From Subtercola boreus (lineage in GTDB: Bacteria > Actinomycetota > Actinomycetes > Actinomycetales > Microbacteriaceae): 64,000 bases of DNA. Location of the stretch: positions 51,057 to 115,056 of the forward strand of contig NZ_NBXD01000016.1 of NCBI RefSeq assembly GCF_003399645.1, in the 5' to 3' direction. Each line of letters starts with the position of its first letter. Position 1 is the first letter of the stretch. Below the pieces are notes generated by a model. The model was given only the letters and a program-made list of their open reading frames with translations. It made no database searches and had not been told where the DNA came from. The position numbers and the translations under genes are program-made. Below are positions 46,301-53,504 of the stretch, one piece after another.

Positions 46301-46958
46301 CACCGGCTCCGAAGAGCTGCACCTCCACGTGCCGGGCCGGGCGCACAAGCCGTTCGAGGAAGACCCCGGCGGAACCGAAGTTCTTCTCGCCGAGACGGGC
46401 GACGCGGTCATACGCGTCACGCACCTCGGCGGCTGACGCACAGGCCTGCATGCCGATCCCGCCGCCGCCGCCGGTGGCTTTCAGCATGACCGGCATCCCG
46501 ATTCTCTCTGCTTCGGCGACGGCCTCAGCGGCGGAGGACAGCAGCCCGGTGCCGGTGAGCATGGGCACGCCGGCGAGGGCAGCGAGTTCGCGTGCAGTGT
46601 GCTTCTCACCGAACGAGGCAATCTGATCCACGGTGGGCCCGACGAAGCTGATTCCCTCGCCTTCGATGCGGCGTGCGAATTCGAGGTTCTCCGAGAGGAA
46701 CCCGTAGCCGGGATGAATGGCACCGGCACCGACCCGGTGTGCGGCGTCGAGAATCCGGTCGATGTCGAGATAGGACCCGCGAGCAGGAGCAGGCCCGAGG
46801 CGTATCGCCTCGTCGGCTTCGCGCACATGCGGCGCGGCCCGGTCGGCGTCGGAGTACACCGCAACGGTTCGGAGGCCGAGCGAGTGTGCGGAACGGATGA
46901 TGCGACGGGCGATCTCGCCGCGGTTGGCAATGAGCAGCGTGTCGAAGGCGGAGGTCAC
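43305..46958 (-). CDS. Urea carboxylase-family biotin enzyme (possible guanidine carboxylase)
   Basis: A 1217-residue biotin enzyme carboxylating urea or guanidine. Domains in order: biotin carboxylase ([17 protein letters not shown], ATP-grasp [28 protein letters not shown]; about 1-450), KipA-like AHS2 ([25 protein letters not shown]; about 470-780), KipI-like AHS1 ([24 protein letters not shown]; about 800-1030), and a biotinyl domain with the lysine in EAMKMES near the C-terminus. Urea and guanidine carboxylases share this layout; the DUF1989 neighbours favour guanidine. Overlaps both neighbouring genes by four bases. Confidence 0.93.
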   Translation of the reverse strand: [1217 protein letters not shown]

Positions 46959-47716
46959 GCGTCAGCCGATCCGGTTGCAGACGACGCGTCTGTGATGATC
47001 ATCCGGAGGGGTGTGCAGTTGAAGTCGTTGCACGGATTGTTCATCTGCGGGCAGTTGGAGACGATCACCAGAACGTCCCGCTCCGCACGGAGGGCGACGC
47101 GTTTGCCGGGTGCAGACATCCCGTCGACGATGCCGAGCGTGCCGTCCTCCTCGACGGGCACGTTCATGAACCAGTTGATGTTGGAGACGAGGTCGCGGGC
47201 GCCCAGGCCGTGCCGGGCCGCTTCGGCGAGGAAGTTCTCGCGGCAACCGTGTTGGTGTTCGGTGTGGAAGCCGTAGCGGAGGGTATTGGACTCTTTCGAG
47301 CAGGCACCGCCGATGGTGTCCTGCCGGTCGATCTCATTGCCGGTGATGGTCATCAGTGGCCGGCCGAGGTTCGAGCGGAGCACCGACCCCTCGCGCAGGT
47401 AGGCGTTGCCCTGCCAGGCAAGAGTGTCGGGCACCGAGTACCGCTCGTCGGTGTCGTGGAAGTCGTAGACGAGGAAGTCGGCCGACTGGTTGCCGCCGAC
47501 ATCGACGATGGTGAGGGACTGGCCGGCGCGCAGCATCGCGGACCAGGGTGCGAGGGGCGCCACGGTCTCGTCGCTGACGATTGCGCCACCGGCGAGCGGG
47601 CCCGACAAGTCGAGCGGTGAATCGGGCGTGAAGTGCGCACCGACGGGAACGGTGGAGCTGATGGTGCGCGTACCGCTCAGCTGCGTGGTCGTGGTGGTGG
47701 TGGTGGTGGTGGTCAC
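46955..47716 (-). CDS. DUF1989 protein, urea-carboxylase-associated 2 (possible carboxyguanidine deiminase subunit)
   Basis: A 253-residue DUF1989 protein. Family segments are GGNQSADFLVYDFHDTDERYS, GRPLMTITGNEIDRQDTIGGACSKESN, HGCRENFLAEAARHGL and the metal-site-like CPQMNNPCNDFNCTPLRMII. The GTG at 47716 overlaps the stop of the other DUF1989 gene (GTGA). Directly after the start come ten threonines, with seven consecutive ACC codons. In guanidine-degrading bacteria such a pair (CgdA/CgdB) removes ammonia from carboxyguanidine to give allophanate. Confidence 0.88.
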   Translation of the reverse strand: MTTTTTTTTTTQLSGTRTISSTVPVGAHFTPDSPLDLSGPLAGGAIVSDETVAPLAPWSAMLRAGQSLTIVDVGGNQSADFLVYDFHDTDERYSVPDTLAWQGNAYLREGSVLRSNLGRPLMTITGNEIDRQDTIGGACSKESNTLRYGFHTEHQHGCRENFLAEAARHGLGARDLVSNINWFMNVPVEEDGTLGIVDGMSAPGKRVALRAERDVLVIVSNCPQMNNPCNDFNCTPLRMIITDASSATGSADA

Positions 47717-48561
47717 AGTCCTCGGGCCTCCGCGTAGTCGATGGAATTGAGGTAGGCGCGGTTCACCTCGGGCGTGGCGGTGAACTGCGGGTCGCCGGGA
47801 AGCGTGGGGGTGCCCGGCCACGCGTGCACCCGGAGGGGGCCGACGAGATAGTCGTCGGCGGGGTCGAGCGGGTGGGGCACGTTGACGATGAGCACCAGCA
47901 GTGGGATCTCTGCCACGAGCTCGACGTGAGTGCCCGGCCCCGCTCCGCCCTGGAAGGTCAGTGCGCCGTCGGGTTCGACGTGCACGGCTTTGAAGAAGGA
48001 GATACTGGGCGGGAGGTCGCGGCCCGTGAGCCCGTGCTTGGAGGCGGCGAGAAGGAACCGTGACCTGCCGGAGGGGGCGGGACCCTGCGGGTCGGCGGAT
48101 CCATACTTGGCGATACTGGATTCATCGGTGGTGGTGCCGCAGAACGTGTCGTGGCGTCCGGAGGTGTCGGCGGTGATGGTGGCGAGTGCGCGGCCGTCTC
48201 CGGAGAGCAGCGGGTGGCCGGAGCCGAGGTAGGCCTGCCAGGGGATCTTGATGGTGTCGGCGACGTTGAGCCGCTCGCTGGTCTCGAGCGCATTGAACAG
48301 GATGACGTGGGCGCAGGCGGCACCGGTCGGGTCATCGAGACGGATGCGTGTGCCGCGCGAAACGATCCGGTGTGTGTAGCCCCCGGGGGCGACGGTCTCC
48401 GCCCAGACGAGCGCGGCTGCAGGGACACCGTCGGGCACGAAGGGCGAGGTCGCCGCCGGCCGATAGGGCATCTGGTCAGAGGTCTGCAGCGCTTGCGCGC
48501 GAGCGTCGGCGCGGGCGGCGAGAACGCTGTCTGTGAGGTGGTCGTCGGCAATCGAGGGCAT
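47713..48561 (-). CDS. DUF1989 protein, urea-carboxylase-associated 1 (possible carboxyguanidine deiminase subunit)
   Basis: A 282-residue DUF1989 protein paired with the next gene. Segments include GGYTHRIVSRGTRIRLDDPTGAACAHVILFNALETSERLN, GRHDTFCGTTTDESS and HPLDPADDYLVGPLRVHAW. The cysteine-rich C-terminal site of the partner is replaced by PHPLDPADDY, so the two subunits are not equivalent, as expected for a heteromer. The ATG at 48561 (MPSIADDHLTDSVLAARADA) is chosen on homology. It lies after a perfect hairpin that follows the permease gene. Confidence 0.88.
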   Translation of the reverse strand: MPSIADDHLTDSVLAARADARAQALQTSDQMPYRPAATSPFVPDGVPAAALVWAETVAPGGYTHRIVSRGTRIRLDDPTGAACAHVILFNALETSERLNVADTIKIPWQAYLGSGHPLLSGDGRALATITADTSGRHDTFCGTTTDESSIAKYGSADPQGPAPSGRSRFLLAASKHGLTGRDLPPSISFFKAVHVEPDGALTFQGGAGPGTHVELVAEIPLLVLIVNVPHPLDPADDYLVGPLRVHAWPGTPTLPGDPQFTATPEVNRAYLNSIDYAEARGL

Positions 48562-48582
48562 GGCGCCGTCGCTTTCTGTGGG

Positions 48583-48610
48583 GGTGCCGCCCGCGAGGGC
48601 GGGCGGCACC
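48583..48610 (-). terminator. Perfect intra-operon hairpin after the permease gene
   Basis: Two perfectly complementary 12-base arms (48583-48594, 48599-48610) with a GAGG loop lie in the 61 bases between the permease stop and the first DUF1989 gene. It may attenuate or protect permease mRNA. Confidence 0.65.
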
Positions 48611-48622
48611 GGGAGGAATCGG

Positions 48623-50206
48623 TCAGGCGATGACGTCAGCTGGCGTACCGACCTGCGATGCCGACGCCGGCAGATGGCCGAGCCGGATGGCCCCGTCGCG
48701 GGCGTGGTTGCGGCGGTGCACGAGGTAGCCGGCAACGAGAGTGGCGCCGATGAAGAGCAGGGCACTCCACTGCAGCCACCAGGTCTCGCCGGTGAGATCG
48801 TAGATCTCCGCCCGCGGCCAGACGAGGTTGATCACCATGCCGATCTGGTAGAGCACGGCGAGCACATTCAGGGGGATGCCCCATCGGCCGAGCGTGAACA
48901 GCTTTCTCCCGTCCTCGTCGACACCGGGTGGGAATCCCTCTTTCCGCGAGGTGACCCGACGCACCAACAACGGGATGGTGACACCGAGGTAAGCGAGGTA
49001 CAGCATCGCGATGCACAGGCTCGACAGGGCGGTGAAGATCGCGCTCTGCCCGAAGTTGACGGCCAGGGCGAGGGCAGCGCCGACGCCGACGACGATGCTC
49101 GTCGCAATCGGTGTTCCCGTTCGCGGCGAGACCCTCGCGAGGGTACGCCAGAACGGCAGGGCACGTTCACGGGCCATCGAGTACATCATGCGCGAGCCCG
49201 AGGTCTGAACGGCCAGGGTGCAGGCGAAGACGGCGACCGCGACGGCGACGAGCAGCAGTCGTCCGAAGACCGGGCCGAGGCGTTCCGTGACGACATAGGC
49301 GATGCCACCGCTGGCGAGGTTGCCGTCGGTGAGGCTCGGCGCAGACACCAGGGCGGCGATGATGAGCAGAGCCCCACCGAGACCGGAGACGATCACCGCG
49401 CGAAGAATCGTCTTCGGGATCGTTCTGCGCGGGGCGTGGGTCTCCTCCGCTAGCTCACCGGCAGAATCGAAACCGACCAGAACGTAGGCGGCCATGAGCG
49501 ACGAGGCGAGAAACGCCCAGACATAGGGATCGCCGGTGGGGCCGGCGCCTTCCGTCGTGAAGACGACCGAAGGGTCCCGGGCAGGCAGCAGCAGCAGAGC
49601 TGCGACAAGCACGATGACCCCGACGATCTCGATGAAGACGCCGACGCTCGTCGCCAACGCCATGATGCGTACGCTCAGGATGTTCACGACCGTCGTGATG
49701 ACGAGCAGGATCACGCCCAGCAGCACCGCGTTCTGCGCCCCCGTGGCCGAGGCAAGCGACGGGTCAGCCGTCGGTCCGCCCACTATCTGGAAGCCCTCCC
49801 AGATAGCAGGGAGCACGGCCTGAACGGCGATCGCGGCGACCGCTACCGTCAGGGTCTGAGCGACGATCATCACCCAACCGGTGAACCAGCCGAACGTCGT
49901 ACCGGCTAGCCGGCTCGCCCACTGGAAGATCGACCCAGCAATCGGCCAGCTCGCAGCGAGCTGGGCGAAGTTGAGGGCCACCAGCAGCTGCCCGACGAAG
50001 ACGATCGGCCAGGTCCAGAAGAACGCAGCCCCCCCGATCCCGAACCCCAACCCGAAGAGCTGGAAGACCGTCGTGAGGATCGACACGAACGAGAAGCCCG
50101 CAGCGAAGGATGCGAACGAACCCACCCCACGGTGGAGTTCCTGTCGATAATGGGTGACTGAGGGTGATGACGTGGAGTGGAGCGTGGGTGGTTCCTGGGC
50201 ACTCAT
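48623..50206 (-). CDS. APC-family amino acid/amine permease
   Basis: A 527-residue transporter with about twelve to thirteen hydrophobic helices of the amino acid-polyamine-organocation superfamily, starting VGSFASFAAGFSFVSILTTVFQLFGLGFG. VGFDSAGELAEETHAPRRTIPKTI is the conserved APC loop in the middle. The ATG at 50206 (MSAQEPPTLHS) has GGAAGG nine bases upstream. As first gene of the urea/guanidine operon it probably imports the nitrogen compound degraded by the enzymes downstream. Substrate unproven. Confidence 0.9.
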   Translation of the reverse strand: MSAQEPPTLHSTSSPSVTHYRQELHRGVGSFASFAAGFSFVSILTTVFQLFGLGFGIGGAAFFWTWPIVFVGQLLVALNFAQLAASWPIAGSIFQWASRLAGTTFGWFTGWVMIVAQTLTVAVAAIAVQAVLPAIWEGFQIVGGPTADPSLASATGAQNAVLLGVILLVITTVVNILSVRIMALATSVGVFIEIVGVIVLVAALLLLPARDPSVVFTTEGAGPTGDPYVWAFLASSLMAAYVLVGFDSAGELAEETHAPRRTIPKTILRAVIVSGLGGALLIIAALVSAPSLTDGNLASGGIAYVVTERLGPVFGRLLLVAVAVAVFACTLAVQTSGSRMMYSMARERALPFWRTLARVSPRTGTPIATSIVVGVGAALALAVNFGQSAIFTALSSLCIAMLYLAYLGVTIPLLVRRVTSRKEGFPPGVDEDGRKLFTLGRWGIPLNVLAVLYQIGMVINLVWPRAEIYDLTGETWWLQWSALLFIGATLVAGYLVHRRNHARDGAIRLGHLPASASQVGTPADVIA

Positions 50207-50239
50207 GGGCACAGCCTTCCGCGAACGAACATCCAATAA

Positions 50240-50253
50240 CTGTCGATTGACAG
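50240..50253. promoter_or_regulatory. Palindrome upstream of the nitrogen operon, probable TetR operator
   Basis: CTGTCGATTGACAG, an inverted repeat with six of seven positions paired per arm, lies 33 bases before the permease start. Size and symmetry fit a TetR-family operator, and the operon ends with a TetR gene. Confidence 0.5.
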
Positions 50254-50291
50254 GCAGTGATCTCATGGTGGGTGGCCGCGGTTGCCAGCCC

Positions 50292-50318
50292 ATTTCACGC
50301 GTGTTAACTTCCTGTTTC
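50292..50318 (-). promoter_or_regulatory. Possible GlnR-type nitrogen box
   Basis: On the minus strand the pattern GAAAC-N6-TTAAC-N6-GAAAT appears. GlnR boxes alternate GTnAC and GAAAC with 6-base gaps; two of three half-sites deviate at one base each. It lies 86-112 bases before the permease start. Confidence 0.35.
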
Positions 50319-50503
50319 GTGCCCCGCTGCAGAATCGAAGACGGCACGGTGACGGACGGTCCGTTCGTCCCGAGCAAGGAAGCCGGCCGCCCTTCTCCAA
50401 CCCGCTCGCCCTTTTCTGACTCGGATTTCGCGGTTCGTGTCGAATCGGGGCTTGCCCGTTCGCTGTGGAGATGAAACTGTTCCCCTAACGAAAGGACACG
50501 ACC

Positions 50504-50854
50504 GTGAAGTACGTCATCATGTTCACAACCACCCCCGAACTCGACGCAGCGGTATCGCCTGAGCACGCCGAGCAGGTCTACCGCCGCACCTACGACTGGT
50601 TCGGCACGCACAGCGAGGTGATGACCGAGTCCGGCGCCCAGCTGCAGCCGGTCACCACCGCGACCACGGTCAGCTACGGCGGCGACGCACCGGTCGTGGC
50701 CGACGGGCCGTTCTCGGAGGCGAAGGAGGTCATCGGCGGATTCCAGGTGATCGATGTTCCCGACCTCGACGCGGCAATCGCCGTCGTCAAGACGTGGCCG
50801 CTGCTCGAGCTGCCCGGCGTTTCGGTCGAGATCCGCCCGATCATCGTCTACTAG
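50504..50854 (+). CDS. YCII-related DGPF-domain protein
   Basis: A 116-residue small protein with the YCII/DGPF ferredoxin-like fold: KYVIMFTTTPELDAA at the start, the signature VVADGPFSEAKEVIGGFQVIDV in the middle, and AIAVVKTWPLLELPGVSVEIRPI at the end. The GTG at 50504 has GAAAGGA nine bases upstream. It precedes an ECF sigma factor gene by 14 bases. DGPF proteins accompany ECF42-type sigma factors in actinomycetes; their exact role is unknown, possibly as signal-linked partners. Confidence 0.9.
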   Translation: MKYVIMFTTTPELDAAVSPEHAEQVYRRTYDWFGTHSEVMTESGAQLQPVTTATTVSYGGDAPVVADGPFSEAKEVIGGFQVIDVPDLDAAIAVVKTWPLLELPGVSVEIRPIIVY

Positions 50855-50868
50855 CGCCACATCGAGCC

Positions 50869-52128
50869 GTGAACGAAACGGATGCCGCGGCAGCGGAATC
50901 AGGCCGCTCGAAAGCCGCGGCATCCGATCAACTCCTCGCACGGACGATCCGCGAGGAGTCCGCGCGGATCGTCTCGGCGCTCACGGGCTGGCTCGGGAGC
51001 CTCGACCTTGCAGAGGAGTCGGTCGCCGAGGCAATCGAGGAGGCCGTGCGCCAGTGGCGCACCCGCGGGGTGCCGCCCAATCCCGGAGGATGGCTGACGC
51101 AGGCGGCCCGCCACAACGCCATCGATCGCCTGCGGCGCGAGAAGCGGTACCGCGAGAAGCTGGCCCTACTCACCGATCCGCTTGAGGCCGCACCGCTCAT
51201 CGTGGCAGGCGAGCCCGACGAGCGACTGCCGCTGCTGTTCGGGTGCTGTCACCCCGCTCTCTCGCCGGACGCGCAGCTCGCTCTGACGCTCCGTGCGATC
51301 TGCGGACTCACGACCGCGCAGATCGCGCGTGCCACCCTGGCCCCGGAATCGACGGTCGCGCAGCGGATCGTGCGAGCCAAACGAAAGATCGGGGCCGCCG
51401 GCATCCCCCTGCGGATCCCCGAGGGATCCGAGCGGGCCGAGCGCCTCAACATCGTCCTGACCGTCATCTCCGTGATGTACAGCGAGGCCCACCTGGTTGC
51501 GGGCGGAGACGCGGCCGCGGACCGCGACCTCGCCGACGACGCCCTGTGGCTCGCACGCGTCGTCGCACACGAACTTCCGCGGGAGGCGGAGGCGCAGGCG
51601 CAGGGACTGCTCGCACTGCTGCTGTTCCACCGAGCACGCGAAGGGGCACGCGCCGTCGATGGAGAGCTCGTTCTGCTCGCCGATCAGGACCGGGCGCGGT
51701 GGGATCGCGGACTGATCGACGAGGCACAGGCCGTTCTCGAGACGGCGGCGATGCTCCGACGCCCGGGGCGCTGGCAGCTGCACGCGGCGATCGCCGCATG
51801 CCACTCCGACACGCGCGACGGCAGTCACACCGACTGGCTCCAGGTGCTCACGCTCTACGACATGCTGCTCGCGTACGACTACTCACCAATCGTGCGGCTG
51901 AACCGCACGGTTGCGCTTGCTGAGGTCGACGGACCGCAGGCGGCACTGGACGAGGTGGATGTGCTGCGGCGCACCCTCACGGGATACCACCTCTGGCACG
52001 CCGTGCGTGCGCGGATGCTCCGGCACCTCGGCCGTCGGGACGAAGCGATGGCCGAAGACCTGTGCGCCCTGGAACTCACAGCGAACGACGCTGAGCGGCG
52101 CCTGCTGGAGGCTCGGGTCGATCGCTGA
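50869..52128 (+). CDS. ECF42-type RNA polymerase sigma factor
   Basis: A 419-residue sigma factor. Region 2 is IREESARIVSALTGWLGSLDLAEESVAEAIEEAVRQW, with GVPPNPGGWLTQAARHNAIDRLRREK; region 4 is ALTLRAICGLTTAQIARATLAPESTVAQRIVRAKRKI. A 200-residue C-terminal helical extension (TPR-like: LYDMLLAYDYSPIVRLNRTVALAEVDGP) replaces a separate anti-sigma factor, as in ECF42. GTG start at 50869. It forms an operon with the DGPF gene. A decayed paralogous pair lies 8.5 kb downstream. Confidence 0.92.
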   Translation: MNETDAAAAESGRSKAAASDQLLARTIREESARIVSALTGWLGSLDLAEESVAEAIEEAVRQWRTRGVPPNPGGWLTQAARHNAIDRLRREKRYREKLALLTDPLEAAPLIVAGEPDERLPLLFGCCHPALSPDAQLALTLRAICGLTTAQIARATLAPESTVAQRIVRAKRKIGAAGIPLRIPEGSERAERLNIVLTVISVMYSEAHLVAGGDAAADRDLADDALWLARVVAHELPREAEAQAQGLLALLLFHRAREGARAVDGELVLLADQDRARWDRGLIDEAQAVLETAAMLRRPGRWQLHAAIAACHSDTRDGSHTDWLQVLTLYDMLLAYDYSPIVRLNRTVALAEVDGPQAALDEVDVLRRTLTGYHLWHAVRARMLRHLGRRDEAMAEDLCALELTANDAERRLLEARVDR

Positions 52129-52154
52129 GGCGGGAAGCGTCGGAAGGGTGGCCG

Positions 52155-52241
52155 GCAAAGACCGGACGGATGGTGCTTGGCATCCTCGCCACCCCGGCCG
52201 AGTACGAACGCGAACTCATCGGCGAAACGGGATCGAAATAG
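52155..52241 (+). pseudogene. Scrap of a serine recombinase
   Basis: About 28 codons before a TAG read KTGRMVLGILATPAEYEREL, like the conserved helix of resolvase/invertase catalytic domains (TGR-x5-ILA-x-AE-x-ER-x-LI). The catalytic serine end and the DNA-binding part are missing. It is a remnant marking an old insertion and sits right after the sigma gene. Confidence 0.6.
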
Positions 52242-52560
52242 ACCGCGATCTTCCCGCATTGTCGGCGGAAGTGTTCGCCGCATGAGCTAATGCAGCGACC
52301 TGCCTCTGCCGATAGTCGTAATGTACCAACAAGCTGGCTGACGGGCTTAAAGTGCCCAACCTGCTCGATTTTGTCAAGGACGGGAGTCGCCCGCACTCCC
52401 CGTGGGCGGGTCAGTTCCGGTACTCCCGATGCGACCCGGGTGCCTGCGCGGTATCAGTATCGGGCAAGACTTCAGTTTTGAGTGTCATTCCTCAAACTGG
52501 GCGCGGTGCGTACCGTTCTGAGGAGACGGAATATCGTCTCTCACGGAAGATGAAACAGAC
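52242..52560. promoter_or_regulatory. Upstream region of the hydrolase-AraC pair with two inverted repeats
   Basis: No gene is seen in this 319-base stretch. Near its end are the interrupted repeat CAGTTTTGAG (52473-52482)/CTCAAACTG (52491-52499) and GAGACGGAATATCGTCTC (52523-52540). Both lie within 90 bases of the hydrolase start and are candidate sites for the AraC regulator encoded downstream. Confidence 0.45.
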
Positions 52561-53496
52561 ATGACTACTGAAACGAACATCATCGACGACGTGACAAGCG
52601 CTACTCTCGAAGCGTTCGCTCACGGCCTGGCCCACTCCTCCCGCTCCCCGATACTGCGCACACCCGCCTCCGTCGGGTTGGAGTTCGAGGACATCAGCTA
52701 CCCCTCGTCCGATGGCACACCGCTGGAAGCGTGGCTCATTCCATGCGCAGGATCGGACAAGCTGATCGTAGCGATGCACGCCTTCGGCTTCAGCCGATAC
52801 GGCTTCCCCTCCCACCTCGAACCCTGGAAATCCGCCTTCGGCCCGGGTAACGACACCGAGATCGACTTCCTTCTCGACTACGAGATCCTGCACGCCAACG
52901 GCTACAACGTCCTCGCCTTCGATTTCCGGAACGCAGGCGTGAGCGGAGACGCCAACGGGGGCATCGCGTCGAACAACCGATTCGAGACGCGCGACGTCTT
53001 CGGCACGCTGAACTACATCCACTCCCGGCCGGATCTAGCCGGGATGACCCTCGGCCTCTTCTCCCGGTGCATGGGGGCAAACGTCACGTTCCGCGCGATC
53101 GCCGAAAACCCGGAGGCCTTCGGTGAAGTCAGGTGCCTCGTCGCACCGCTACTCCTGTCGCCGCGAGCGTTTCTCGAGACGTCGTTGGCGTCGGCCGGCC
53201 TTGCAGAGTTCGTCGACGAGACAGATCGTCGCTTCCAGCAGATAACCGGCATTCCCACCGAAGGCGGCCGCGTCAGCGCATGGGCGCCATCGGTCACCAT
53301 GCCAACACTGACCTACGGTGTCCATGACGATGTCATCACCCGCCCTTCCGACCTCGAGGACGCCTACGACGCCCTCGGGACAGACCAGAAATCGATGTTC
53401 TGGATCCGCGACACCCCCCGCCGGTGGGATGGTTACAAGTACTTCCAGCGCCACCCCGAGAAGATTCTCGAGTGGTTCGCCGAATACATGAACTGA
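52561..53496 (+). CDS. Alpha/beta hydrolase with cysteine in the nucleophile position
   Basis: A 311-residue alpha/beta-fold protein without signal peptide. Core strands are DKLIVAMHAFGFSRYGF and YNVLAFDFRNAGVSGD. The elbow, normally GxSxG, reads LFSRCMGAN, with Cys in the nucleophile slot, as in dienelactone-hydrolase-like thiol hydrolases. The acid and histidine are less certain (YGVHDDVI). ATG at 52561. An AraC regulator gene follows after nine bases, suggesting inducible control of a catabolic or detoxifying reaction. Confidence 0.82.
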   Translation: MTTETNIIDDVTSATLEAFAHGLAHSSRSPILRTPASVGLEFEDISYPSSDGTPLEAWLIPCAGSDKLIVAMHAFGFSRYGFPSHLEPWKSAFGPGNDTEIDFLLDYEILHANGYNVLAFDFRNAGVSGDANGGIASNNRFETRDVFGTLNYIHSRPDLAGMTLGLFSRCMGANVTFRAIAENPEAFGEVRCLVAPLLLSPRAFLETSLASAGLAEFVDETDRRFQQITGIPTEGGRVSAWAPSVTMPTLTYGVHDDVITRPSDLEDAYDALGTDQKSMFWIRDTPRRWDGYKYFQRHPEKILEWFAEYMN

Positions 53497-53504
53497 GGGC
53501 GATT

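Noticed and set aside
50207..50503. Guanidine riboswitch upstream of the nitrogen operon
   Set aside because: I looked on the minus strand for the conserved ykkC-type or ACGR-loop hairpins and saw none; only a TetR-like palindrome and GlnR-like half-sites.
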